Below are positions 45,553 to 54,224 of a stretch of 64,000 bases of DNA, piece after piece. Position 1 is the first letter of the stretch, and each line of letters begins with the position of its first letter. Under the pieces are notes generated by a model. That model saw only the letters and a program-made list of their open reading frames with translations. It was not told the origin of the DNA and did not search any database. The stretch is from NCBI RefSeq assembly GCF_002009425.1, contig NZ_CP019936.1:1535001-1599000 (forward strand), written 5' to 3'. Origin of the DNA: Thiosocius teredinicola. GTDB lineage: Bacteria > Pseudomonadota > Gammaproteobacteria > Chromatiales > Chromatiaceae. The translations under genes and the position numbers were made by a program.

Positions 45553-47948
45553 CCGGCGTGCACCGTTTTACCCATTGGCTGCACAACATCGACGAGCTGG
45601 TTTTCCGCTTTCCGCGCGCCTTCCTCGCCGTGATCGCTGCGTTGACCGTGTTCTTCGCGGTACAGATACCCAACGTACAGATGTATTCGGATTTTGCCGA
45701 CCTGCTGCCGCAGGAACACGAGTACATCAAGCTGCACAACAGCATCCGCGACACCTTCGGCGGTGCGAACAACGTGGTGATGGCGGTCGTTGTCGAAGAT
45801 GGCGACATCTTCACTTCGGATACCCTGGCACGCATCCATCGGGTGACGCAGGCAGTCGATAACGTCAGCGGGGTCAACCACAATCTTCTGGCCAGCCTGA
45901 CCCATCGTACGTCGCGTAAGGTCTGGTTGACCGATACCGGCGACGTCAACTCACAACCATACTACGACCCGGTCGAGCCGGATCTGAGCCAACAACAGCT
46001 CGAACAGCTGCGCCACGATGTGCTGGCCAACCCGCGCGTGTATGGCCTGCTGGTGTCGCCGGACATGAAGGCCGCCTTGATCAAGGCGCAGTTCAATGAA
46101 GGTCACCTCAACTATGCGGAGATTTTCAGCCAGATCCAGGCCATCCGTGAGGCGGAGACCACAGGCAATGTACACATCTACGCCACCGGCCAGCCGATGC
46201 TGTGGGGTTGGGTGTACAGCTATCTCGATCAACTGCTGCTGATCTTCAGTACCACGGTCGGCATCATGCTGTTGCTGCTCGTGGCGTACTTCCGACGCGC
46301 CTACGGCATCTTGCTGCCGTTGTTCGGAATCTGCATCTCTGCGGTATGGGGCCTCGGCATCCTGTCGCTGCTGGGTTACAACCTCGACCCGCTGACGTTG
46401 GTGATCCCGTTCCTGATTTCGGCACGCGCGATGTCGCACGCGATCCAGCTGGTGCAGCGCTACTACGATGAGCTGGCCACGGCCGAGACCGCCAACCAGG
46501 CGGCACATCGCACATTCGATTCGCTGTTCCGCCCCGGCACATTGGGCATCGTCTCCGACGCGATCGGTCTGCTGTTGATCGCGCTCGGTTCGGTGCCGAT
46601 CAACGTCAAGCTGGGCATCTATGCCTCGTTGTGGGCCGTCTGTGTGATCTTCACGGTGCTGATCGCAGTGCCGCTGATGTTGTCGCTGCTGCCTAAACCA
46701 AAGGCGGCGATGGTCGGTACCGGGGTAGACCAGGCTGCCTTTGCCGCCTTGGGTCGCGGTGTGGCAACCCGCACCGGTTCGCGCGGCATTCTGGTTGTCA
46801 GCCTGGTGATCCTGGCAATTGCCGGCTTTTTGAGCTCGAAGGTTCAGGTCGGCGAGTCTGAGCCGGGTTCGCCGATCCTGTATCTCGATCACGACTACAA
46901 CGTCTCGTCGAAGATCATCAACGAACGCTTCCCCGGTTCGGAAGAGCTGTACATCATCGCGCGCACCGACGAGAAGGGTGGCATGAAACGCCCTGAAGTT
47001 TTGCAGGCGATCGAGGCGTTTCAACGCCACATGCTGCTCGACCCGGAACTGGGCGGCACCAAGGCGACGCCGGACCTGGTCAAGCAGGTCAACCGCATCT
47101 TCCACAGCGACGATCCCCGCTGGGCAATCATCCCCGATACCGAATCGTACGTCGGTGGTTTGATGTTCGCTTACATGGCATCGAGCCCGGTCCCTGGTGC
47201 GCTGAAGGAGTTTGTCGACACCGACGACCAGGTGTCCAACCTCGTGTTCTTCTACAAAGACCACCAGGCCGAGACGATTCGGCGTGCCATTCATCGCGCC
47301 AAGAGCTGGATCAGCGATCCGGCCAATCATATCGATGGTCTGGAATTCAAACTTGCCGGTGGCCTGGTCGGCGTGACGGCGGCGATGAACGAGTCGGCGT
47401 ACGAGAGCAATATGCTGATCATTCCGCTGGTGCTCGCGTTGATTTTCGTCTTCGTCACCTGGTTCTACTGGTCGTTACATGCCGGCTGGATCATGTTCCT
47501 GGCGATGATGTTCTGCACCACGGCGACCTATGCCTACATGGGCGTTGCGGGCATCGGGATCAACGTCAACACGGTGCCGATCATTGCAGTGGGCATCGGC
47601 GTCGGCATCGACTATTCGATCTACATCATGGACCGCATCCGCGAACGCATGGCGGTGCGCGGCGACCTGGCGGTCGCGATCCGCGAATCGATTGCCACGA
47701 CCGGCAAGGCGATCGGTTTTACGGCGACCTGCCTGATCGGCGGCGTGATCATGTGGGTGTTCATCTCCGACCTTCGCTTTCAGGCAGACGCAGCGCTTCT
47801 GCTGGTCGTCATGCTGATTCTCAACGCCAGCGCCGCGATGTTGCTGGTGCCGGCGTGGATTCAAACATTCAAACCGACCTTCGTGACATCGGCACGCTTT
47901 GACGACGACGGCGTGCTGCATATCGAAGAGGCGGTTGCCAAGGCATAA
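45549..47948 (+). CDS. RND superfamily (MMPL-type) transporter
   Basis: 799 residues. Membrane segment 1 (about 21-40), periplasmic loop with the family motif DFADLLPQEHEYIK, a membrane block at about 230-390, segment 7 near 415-432, a second periplasmic loop, and a final membrane block from about 625 to 780 with GIGVGIDYSIYIMDRIRE. Related to MMPL/hopanoid/HAE2-like exporters rather than tripartite AcrB. No membrane fusion protein or TolC partner accompanies it; the YCF48, DUF1302 and DUF1329 neighbours are the likely partners. Proposed role: moving aromatic or other hydrophobic compounds across the envelope. Confidence 0.88.
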   Translation: MTGVHRFTHWLHNIDELVFRFPRAFLAVIAALTVFFAVQIPNVQMYSDFADLLPQEHEYIKLHNSIRDTFGGANNVVMAVVVEDGDIFTSDTLARIHRVTQAVDNVSGVNHNLLASLTHRTSRKVWLTDTGDVNSQPYYDPVEPDLSQQQLEQLRHDVLANPRVYGLLVSPDMKAALIKAQFNEGHLNYAEIFSQIQAIREAETTGNVHIYATGQPMLWGWVYSYLDQLLLIFSTTVGIMLLLLVAYFRRAYGILLPLFGICISAVWGLGILSLLGYNLDPLTLVIPFLISARAMSHAIQLVQRYYDELATAETANQAAHRTFDSLFRPGTLGIVSDAIGLLLIALGSVPINVKLGIYASLWAVCVIFTVLIAVPLMLSLLPKPKAAMVGTGVDQAAFAALGRGVATRTGSRGILVVSLVILAIAGFLSSKVQVGESEPGSPILYLDHDYNVSSKIINERFPGSEELYIIARTDEKGGMKRPEVLQAIEAFQRHMLLDPELGGTKATPDLVKQVNRIFHSDDPRWAIIPDTESYVGGLMFAYMASSPVPGALKEFVDTDDQVSNLVFFYKDHQAETIRRAIHRAKSWISDPANHIDGLEFKLAGGLVGVTAAMNESAYESNMLIIPLVLALIFVFVTWFYWSLHAGWIMFLAMMFCTTATYAYMGVAGIGINVNTVPIIAVGIGVGIDYSIYIMDRIRERMAVRGDLAVAIRESIATTGKAIGFTATCLIGGVIMWVFISDLRFQADAALLLVVMLILNASAAMLLVPAWIQTFKPTFVTSARFDDDGVLHIEEAVAKA

Positions 47949-48052
47949 CGGGGCAGAAAAAGAACTCATTGACGCTGCAATGCAGCTAATAACGGGGCTA
48001 ACAAGGATGTCACCCGCATCCATACGAGAAATAAGAGAGGGGAGGAAGTGTT

Positions 48053-49963
48053 ATGACCGAAATCGACATGTCACGGTCGATAGGTGGCGGCCGACGGGTT
48101 TCGCCACTTTTTTCCGCTATCGCGATTGCGTTGGGTGTCTCCACTCAACCCGCGTTGGCGTACACGTCGGATGACGGCACGCTGGAGATCAACGGCTTCG
48201 TGGAGAATGCCACCTACCAACGCGATGGCGAAGGCCTGAGCAAGGTGCGCAATACGGTGCAGATGGAGGTAGGCAAGAAATACGGTGACGTCGGAGCCTT
48301 CTCCAATGTCGGTGTGTACGGCACCTTCCGTGGTTCTTATGACGCAGTGTACGACCTCAACAACCGCTATGGCAGTAAAGCGGGTGGGGCAGTGCAGCTC
48401 GAGAGCGTCGGCATGGGCACATCGGTGCCGTTCGGCGGCGGCATTGTACTGCCCGGTGGTGACTTTGACTCGACCGCCAACCCGAATGACGGACTGGTCG
48501 TGTTGGGTTCGGACCTGCACGACACCGACGGTGGCGTCGGCCTGGCCGTGCCGGTGCGCCCATGCGACAAGGATTCACGTGGTTGCATCGACGACTACAT
48601 GGATGCCAATTCGAGCGAGCTGAAGTCACCCGAGTTCAACGATCGCTGGGACTTCATTCGCGAGCTGTATGTCGACGCCACGCTGCCGATGGACGACGGC
48701 ACCGACTGGAGCTTCCGTCTCGGCAAGCAACAGGTGGTTTGGGGTCGTACCGACCTGTTCCGTGTGCTCGATGTACTCAACCCGGTCGACTACTCGCGGC
48801 ACAACATCTACGACGAACTCGAGGACATCCGCATACCGATGTGGATGCTGACCGCCGAAAAACACTTTGGTGCCACCGAAACCTTTGATGATCTGAACCT
48901 GCAGTTCGTCTGGAACTTCGACAAGTTCCGTCCGAGCAATCTCGGCCAGGGTGGCAGCACCTATGCCATTCTCGACGCCGGCAACTTCTTCCGCGCCATG
49001 AACAACTGTTGGGATAACGGCTGTACTGTTGCCAACTTTGCCGGTGGTGCGCTGGCAACCGATTTCCCGGAACATGTCATCGGTATCCGCAAGGCCAATC
49101 TGCCGGAGTGGTCGCTGAAGAACACGCAGTTCGGCGTGAAGCTCGAAGGTGAGAAAGAGGGTGTCGGCTTTTCTTTGAACGCCCTCACGTACCGTTCGCA
49201 CCTGCCGTCTCTGCGTGGCGGTATTCCGGCCGACAATCCGTTCACGCCGGGTGTGGAATCCGATATCTTCCCTTATCTGATTGCTTTCGACATCGATTTC
49301 CCGCGAGTCAACCTGCTGGGCGGCTCGCTCGACATCTATTCGGACTCGCTCAAGTCGGTGTTCCGCGTCGAGGCGGCTTATACCCAGGGTGAGGAGTTCG
49401 CCAACACGCTTGAACCCGAGCTGTACTCAGATTCGGACGTATTCCGCTACGTGATCGGTTGGGACCGGCCTACGTTCATTCCTTTCCTGAACAAGCGCAG
49501 GGCCTTCCTGATCTCCGCACAGGTGTTCGGTCAGCACATCCTCGATCACGAACGCAAACGCGTTAACGGCATCGAGGCCGGCATTCCCGACTTCAAGCAC
49601 AACCACATAGCGACCCTGCTGTTGAAGGGTTGGTATCAGAACGACCGGTTGAGTCCGCAGGTCATCTTCGCGCACGACTTCGGCGCCAAGGCAACCACGA
49701 TTGCGCCTTCGGTGGACTGGCTGGTCAACGACAACCTACGGGTTACGTTCGGCGCCAACATCAAAGTCGGCGATTCCGCGGACAAGTTCGACGACTGCCG
49801 CGCCTGTAATCCGTTCCCGCCGTTTACCGGCGCCGGTGCGCCAGGCGAACTGGCATTGCGCAATCTTGCCGGCTACGAGCCGCTGGGACGCTTCCGTGCG
49901 GGGCCGATCGGTATGGCGCAAAACGAGGACGAAGTGCAGTTGACCCTGCGCTATCGCTTCTAA
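48053..49963 (+). CDS. DUF1302 family, putative outer-membrane protein
   Basis: 636 residues. An extended N-terminus carries a signal peptide ending TQPALA; the mature part begins with beta-rich GTLEINGFVENATYQRDGEGL. It repeatedly shows amphipathic strands, and the protein ends LTLRYRF, a C-terminal Phe typical of outer-membrane beta-barrels. Motif VVWGRTDLFRVLDVLNPVDYS is characteristic of DUF1302. GGGGAGGAAG lies upstream. Co-located with DUF1329 as in many hydrocarbon and steroid loci. Probably a porin-like channel for a hydrophobic substrate. Confidence 0.85.
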   Translation: MTEIDMSRSIGGGRRVSPLFSAIAIALGVSTQPALAYTSDDGTLEINGFVENATYQRDGEGLSKVRNTVQMEVGKKYGDVGAFSNVGVYGTFRGSYDAVYDLNNRYGSKAGGAVQLESVGMGTSVPFGGGIVLPGGDFDSTANPNDGLVVLGSDLHDTDGGVGLAVPVRPCDKDSRGCIDDYMDANSSELKSPEFNDRWDFIRELYVDATLPMDDGTDWSFRLGKQQVVWGRTDLFRVLDVLNPVDYSRHNIYDELEDIRIPMWMLTAEKHFGATETFDDLNLQFVWNFDKFRPSNLGQGGSTYAILDAGNFFRAMNNCWDNGCTVANFAGGALATDFPEHVIGIRKANLPEWSLKNTQFGVKLEGEKEGVGFSLNALTYRSHLPSLRGGIPADNPFTPGVESDIFPYLIAFDIDFPRVNLLGGSLDIYSDSLKSVFRVEAAYTQGEEFANTLEPELYSDSDVFRYVIGWDRPTFIPFLNKRRAFLISAQVFGQHILDHERKRVNGIEAGIPDFKHNHIATLLLKGWYQNDRLSPQVIFAHDFGAKATTIAPSVDWLVNDNLRVTFGANIKVGDSADKFDDCRACNPFPPFTGAGAPGELALRNLAGYEPLGRFRAGPIGMAQNEDEVQLTLRYRF

Positions 49964-49987
49964 GAGATTTCGAGGAGAGTTTGAACA

Positions 49988-51298
49988 ATGAAGGTTATGA
50001 AAACCGCACTGGCGACGGCGTTGACGTTCGCCTTGGCATCCCCGGGCATGGCGGCGACGGAGGCCGATGTCGAGCAATCGTTCTACCCCTACAAGGGTGG
50101 CGTGCCGACGTACAACGGCCTTTCGGCCGGGACGACGATCAACCAGGGCAACGTCGACCAGTTCAAGGAAGTGCTCGATCCGGCGACGTTTGACTTCATC
50201 AAAAAGGGCTGGACCGATATCAAGGTGGGAGAGACGACATCGTTCGATCTGCATCCCAACTATGTGAAGGCCACCAAGGATGGTCTCGGCAAGGTCAAAC
50301 TCGGTGCGAGCTCAGGTGAGATCGAAGGCTTTATCGCCGGTCGACCGTTTCCCGAAGAGCCGTCGACGGATGATCCGCGGGCCGGGGAGAAGCTCGCATG
50401 GAACTACAAGTACGGATACAACTGGGGTGACAACGCCGCGATCTATCCGTTCTACTGGAAGTACAAGGACATGAACTCGGGCAAGCTCGAGCGCACCATC
50501 AAGTTCAACTTCCACTTTCTGAACTTCATGCATCGCGTCAATCAGGACCCGGTACCGAACATCGAGCCGAACCCGTCCGGCCTGTTTCGTGCCATCTATG
50601 TTCAGGCGTTGGAGCCGTTCGATGTCAAGAACACCCAACTCCTGATCCACCGCTACGAGGATGACCTCAAGCGTGACAGCGCGTGGCTCTATCTCGGCTT
50701 CCAGCGCCGGGTGCGCAAGTTGGCGTCGGGCCAGGTGACCGATGCCTTCCTCGGATCGGACGTCATGATCGAGGATTTCGAAGGCTACAACGGTCGAATC
50801 AACGATATGGAGTGGACCTACAAAGGCACCCAGAACATCTTGGTGCCTTTCTATAACCACAACGATTTGCAGTTGGCCGAAGAGGACAAGGAACCGGACG
50901 GTTACCAATTCGTCGCCATGGGCGGTAAGGGCGACTGCTTCCCGCAGATCACCTGGCAGCTGCGCAAGGTGTACGTGTTGGAGAACGTGCCGAAAGACAG
51001 CAACCACCCGATCAGCAAACGCGTGCATTACATCGATGCGCAGACCTACACGATTCCGCGCACTTTGATCTATGACCGCAAGGGCGATCTATGGAAGAGC
51101 TGGCAGATCGGCCAGGCGCATCCCGACCATCACCTGCCGAAGAACAAGGGTACCGGCGTGGCGATCGATGATTCGTTCACGATGGTCGATGTCCAGGCGA
51201 TGCATTGCACCACGGGCCAATTCAAAGGCCAGGTCGATCCTGAGCTGAACCCGGTCAATAAGTTCAGCGTGCAGAACATGCGGGCATCGGGCCGTTAA
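49988..51298 (+). CDS. DUF1329 family exported protein
   Basis: 436 residues with a signal peptide (cleavage after PGMAA). DUF1329 signatures include WTDIKVGETTSFDLHPNYV, RPFPEEPSTDDPRAGEKLAWNY in part, and WQIGQAHPDHH near the C-terminus. The fold is thought to resemble LolA/LolB-like lipid carriers, which suits periplasmic transfer of hydrophobic molecules. 24 bases after the DUF1302 gene with GAGGAGAG upstream. Last gene of the operon before a terminator. Confidence 0.85.
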   Translation: MKVMKTALATALTFALASPGMAATEADVEQSFYPYKGGVPTYNGLSAGTTINQGNVDQFKEVLDPATFDFIKKGWTDIKVGETTSFDLHPNYVKATKDGLGKVKLGASSGEIEGFIAGRPFPEEPSTDDPRAGEKLAWNYKYGYNWGDNAAIYPFYWKYKDMNSGKLERTIKFNFHFLNFMHRVNQDPVPNIEPNPSGLFRAIYVQALEPFDVKNTQLLIHRYEDDLKRDSAWLYLGFQRRVRKLASGQVTDAFLGSDVMIEDFEGYNGRINDMEWTYKGTQNILVPFYNHNDLQLAEEDKEPDGYQFVAMGGKGDCFPQITWQLRKVYVLENVPKDSNHPISKRVHYIDAQTYTIPRTLIYDRKGDLWKSWQIGQAHPDHHLPKNKGTGVAIDDSFTMVDVQAMHCTTGQFKGQVDPELNPVNKFSVQNMRASGR

Positions 51299-51378
51299 GC
51301 GCTCGTTATCCGCGTGGCATCATCACAACCGGTGATTGCTGTGTCTCCGACGACTCTGTCGTCCTATCCGGGAGCTTA

Positions 51379-51408
51379 CCCGGCGGCCGTTGGCCGCCGG
51401 GCTTTTTT
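51379..51408 (+). terminator. Intrinsic terminator of the dmpC-DUF1329 operon
   Basis: A perfect 10-bp stem CCCGGCGGCC/GGCCGCCGGG with a GTT loop is followed by C and six Ts. It is the first strong terminator seen after dmpC, implying one transcript of about 12.7 kb. Confidence 0.9.
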
Positions 51409-51422
51409 GTTGGGAACTTGCC

Positions 51423-52016
51423 ATGTCTGAAGCGGCAGATGTCTTTGTCTATTTCAACTTCCGCAGTCCTTACTGCTACCTGGCGTCGAAAACAATGTTC
51501 GAGATCTTCGACCGTTTTCACGCCAACCTGATCTGGCGCCCCTTGGGCTCGTGGGATGGGCGCTCGCCCCCCGAGGTTGCCTTGAAGAAACTACCGATTG
51601 CCCGACAGGACATGGCGCGCATCGCCCGCCGCATGGGTATCCCGGTCAATCCGCCGCCGAAAACCACCGATCCGACACTTGCCGGTGCAGGTTCGATACT
51701 TGCCGAAAAGGAAGGCGTACTCAGACCCTACATCGTCGAAGTGATGCGGCAGGAGTGGGCCTACGGCAAAGATATCGGCGAAGAACAGACCTTGCTCGAT
51801 ATCGCCGTGGCCGTAGGGCTTAATCGTGAAGCGTTCCATGCGGCGATGCATGATGCACAGAATCAGGAAAGCCTGAAGGCGAACTGGGAAGAGGCCGACG
51901 CCAAGGGCGTGATCGGCGTACCCAGTTTCGTCATCGGCGAAGAGATTTTCTGGGGACAGGATCGCATCGACTATGTGCTGGAGCACCTGCGCGAAATGCG
52001 TCTTGCCAGGCTCTGA
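51423..52016 (+). CDS. 2-Hydroxychromene-2-carboxylate isomerase-like (DsbA/kappa-GST fold)
   Basis: About 197 residues from ATG 51423, 15 bases after the terminator T-run; the open frame before it runs through the terminator. Thioredoxin-like DsbA/HCCA isomerase family with YFNFRSPYCYLAS (SPY active-site motif), and late-family VIGVPSFVIGEEIFWGQDRI. HCCA isomerases are glutathione-dependent and act in naphthalene degradation, but relatives have broad roles. The next gene encodes a GST, 2 bases away, supporting glutathione-dependent chemistry. Confidence 0.85.
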   Translation: MSEAADVFVYFNFRSPYCYLASKTMFEIFDRFHANLIWRPLGSWDGRSPPEVALKKLPIARQDMARIARRMGIPVNPPPKTTDPTLAGAGSILAEKEGVLRPYIVEVMRQEWAYGKDIGEEQTLLDIAVAVGLNREAFHAAMHDAQNQESLKANWEEADAKGVIGVPSFVIGEEIFWGQDRIDYVLEHLREMRLARL

Positions 52017-52018
52017 CA

Positions 52019-52669
52019 ATGAACGGCGCGGTGCTCTACAACAAGGATGAGTGCCCGTTTTGCTGGCGTGTTCGCATGGCATTGCAGCGTGCCGGTATTG
52101 ATGCTGAGTATCGCGCGCACGACGATGCGCGATGGGCGGACGTGTGGCCGCGCCTCACGCTGCATCGGACCGTACCTGTGCTGACGGTCGATGACCTGGT
52201 GCTGACCGATTCACGCGTCATTCTCGAGTTCATAGATGAAAGCCACGGCTATTTGCTGCCACGTACCGCAGCCGACCGGGCAAGGGTTCGCGAGATGGTG
52301 TGTTTTGCCGACGCGCAGCTCGGTCCCATCGCGCGTGCCTTGGTGTTCGAGTGTCGGGACAAGGCGCCGCACGAACGCGATCCGGTTGTGATCGATACGG
52401 CGATCGGCGATTGGCAACGCGCGATGCAGCCTGCTGCCCGGTTGCTCACCGCACAAGGCTGGTTCGGTAACGGTTGTTCACTTTGCGACTATGCGGCGGT
52501 CACGCGATTCGCCTTGGCTGGTGCCTACGGTATGCCGCTCGATCGCCTGCCGCCGACGTTGTCGGCCTGGTTGGGTAACGTCATGCAACGCCGCGAGGTG
52601 ATCGAGACCGCGCCGGTTGTCGTGCGGCAGTGGTGGGATCACCAAAGCCAGCTTGAAGCCGACTCATGA
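52019..52669 (+). CDS. Glutathione S-transferase / glutaredoxin-like protein
   Basis: 216 residues. N-terminal thioredoxin-fold domain with a glutaredoxin-type CPFC (12-15), cis-Pro region TVPVLTVDDLVLTDSRVILEF in part, and an all-helical C-terminal GST domain with the conserved CSLCDYAAVTRFAL helix. Resembles stringent-starvation/omega-type GSTs with a redox Cys. Overlaps the next gene by four bases (ATGA). Possibly detoxifies electrophilic aromatic intermediates. Confidence 0.87.
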   Translation: MNGAVLYNKDECPFCWRVRMALQRAGIDAEYRAHDDARWADVWPRLTLHRTVPVLTVDDLVLTDSRVILEFIDESHGYLLPRTAADRARVREMVCFADAQLGPIARALVFECRDKAPHERDPVVIDTAIGDWQRAMQPAARLLTAQGWFGNGCSLCDYAAVTRFALAGAYGMPLDRLPPTLSAWLGNVMQRREVIETAPVVVRQWWDHQSQLEADS

Positions 52670-53238
52670 ACCCGGAAGAACGGATGCCGGACGATGACGA
52701 TGAACCGGTGACGGTGCTGGTGACGCGGCGGCCGATCGCCGGCATGCAGCGTGAGTTCGAAGCCTATCTGCATGGCATCACCGAGGCGGCGTCGAAACAA
52801 CCCGGCCATCTCGGTACGACGATCTTTCGTCCTTCCGGCACGAAGGATCGTGCGTACCGCATTCTTTTTCGATTCGACAAGCGCAGCAACCTGGCGCGTT
52901 GGGAACAGTCCGAAGAGCGGGAACAGTGGCGTGAGCGAGCCGCCGTGGTCAGCGAGCCGCGCGAGGCGGTAGTCGAAACCGGGCTCGAGGCCTGGTTCAC
53001 GGTGCCCAATTGCGACGTACCGGCGCATCCGCCGAAAGTCAAAATGGCGTTGGTCGTATGGCTCGGGATATTTCTGATCGTGACGACCCTGATGCTGATT
53101 CTGATGCCATGGATTTCGCACTGGCACCTGATTCCGCGCACCCTGTTGTTCACCGGCATCGTGGTTGCGCTGATGACCTGGGTCGTGATGCCGTTGCTTA
53201 CCCGCTGGTTCGCCGGCTGGTTGCACCCGAAGCGATAG
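52666..53238 (+). CDS. ABM-domain membrane protein
   Basis: 190 residues. An antibiotic-biosynthesis-monooxygenase (ABM, ferredoxin-like) domain covers about 14-105 (VLVTRRPIAGMQREFEAYL, YRILFRFDKRSNLARWEQSEER). It is followed by two hydrophobic helices (about 125-147 and 155-178), so the domain is tethered to the inner membrane. This pairing is common in uncharacterised proteins; some ABM proteins are quinol monooxygenases. Translationally coupled to the GST gene. Confidence 0.82.
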   Translation: MNPEERMPDDDDEPVTVLVTRRPIAGMQREFEAYLHGITEAASKQPGHLGTTIFRPSGTKDRAYRILFRFDKRSNLARWEQSEEREQWRERAAVVSEPREAVVETGLEAWFTVPNCDVPAHPPKVKMALVVWLGIFLIVTTLMLILMPWISHWHLIPRTLLFTGIVVALMTWVVMPLLTRWFAGWLHPKR

Positions 53239-53246
53239 GTTAGCCG

Positions 53247-54215
53247 TCAGCCGCGGGCCTGCTGCGCGAGCTTCAGGCTCACCAAGCCGTGCACCATCTC
53301 GGTCAGCACAGCCGGCTCGCCGAGCTGTCGACAGCGTTCGGCAACGGCGCCGGCAATCTCGTCGAGTTCCAGCGGTCGTCCTTTTTCGATATCGACCAAC
53401 ATCGACGTCTTGATTGCATCGAAGGTGCTGATCAATTCAAACATGGCATCGATGTCGGGCTTGCCGATCGTGATGCCGTCGGAAAGGGCAGCAGTCGCGG
53501 CTTCCTCCATTAGGCGATAGACGCTGCTACTGAGGGCAGGGTGATTGGACAAGGTGCGCGTATCCAGACCCGTCAGTGCCGATAGGGGATTCACGCCATT
53601 GTTGATCAACAGCTTCTTCCACAGCTCGAGCTGGATATCGTCGCTCAAGGTGGTCGGGATGCCGGCGGCATCGAAGGTGTCGACAATGCGCCCGAGATTG
53701 CACTGCAATGCCGCGTTTTGTTGAGCATTCGGCCAGGCGCCGAGAACGACCTGCGCCGGACCTGTCGCTTCGATCAGACCGGGACAGATCACATGACCGC
53801 CGATGCGCACCGCAAGCCCACCGATCGTGCGTTGGCTGCCGAGCGCCGCGGCGATCTGGCGCTCGTTATCGACGCCGTTCTGTAACGACAACACCGGCAA
53901 GGTATCGGCGTTGGTCAGCCAGGCTTGCAGCTCGTCGAGCAGGGACTGTGTGCTGCCGGCCTTGGTTGTCAGAATGACCAGGTCGTATTCGCCTGGGTTG
54001 TGGCTGCTGGTCAGCGCGGCGGTAGACACCGCGTTGACCGCGCCTTTGAACGTGAAGTCGGGGTGATCGATCTGCAGCCCGTTTGTCTGCATGACCTCCA
54101 GGTGCCGACCGCGGGCGACGAAGGTGACGTCACAGCCGGCGCGCATCAGGCGTGCACCGTAGTAGGCACCGATACCACCGGCGCCGATGACCAGAAAGCG
54201 CATCGAATCAGTCAT
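53247..54215 (-). CDS. Ketopantoate reductase family (2-dehydropantoate 2-reductase)
   Basis: 322 residues. N-terminal NADP-binding Rossmann motif VIGAGGIGAYYGARL and VFVARGRH-type beta strand; C-terminal ApbA/PanE domain with KLLINNGVNPLSALTG and the MLVDIEKGRPLELDEIAG signature. PanE paralogues are frequent and this one may act on another 2-oxo acid. It follows an aminotransferase gene by 9 bases, suggesting linked amino-acid/oxo-acid metabolism. A start at ATG 54203 is also possible. Confidence 0.88.
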   Translation of the reverse strand: MTDSMRFLVIGAGGIGAYYGARLMRAGCDVTFVARGRHLEVMQTNGLQIDHPDFTFKGAVNAVSTAALTSSHNPGEYDLVILTTKAGSTQSLLDELQAWLTNADTLPVLSLQNGVDNERQIAAALGSQRTIGGLAVRIGGHVICPGLIEATGPAQVVLGAWPNAQQNAALQCNLGRIVDTFDAAGIPTTLSDDIQLELWKKLLINNGVNPLSALTGLDTRTLSNHPALSSSVYRLMEEAATAALSDGITIGKPDIDAMFELISTFDAIKTSMLVDIEKGRPLELDEIAGAVAERCRQLGEPAVLTEMVHGLVSLKLAQQARG

Positions 54216-54224
54216 GTCTAATGG

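Noticed and set aside
45951-47330. Long minus-strand frame opposite the RND transporter
   Set aside because: Composition is Asp/Gln/Arg/His-rich and featureless; the sense strand encodes a clear 12-helix transporter.
51423-52016. Evidence for naphthalene degradation (NahD)
   Set aside because: No ring-hydroxylating dioxygenase, NahB/NahC or aldolase is present; the HCCA isomerase fold alone is not diagnostic.
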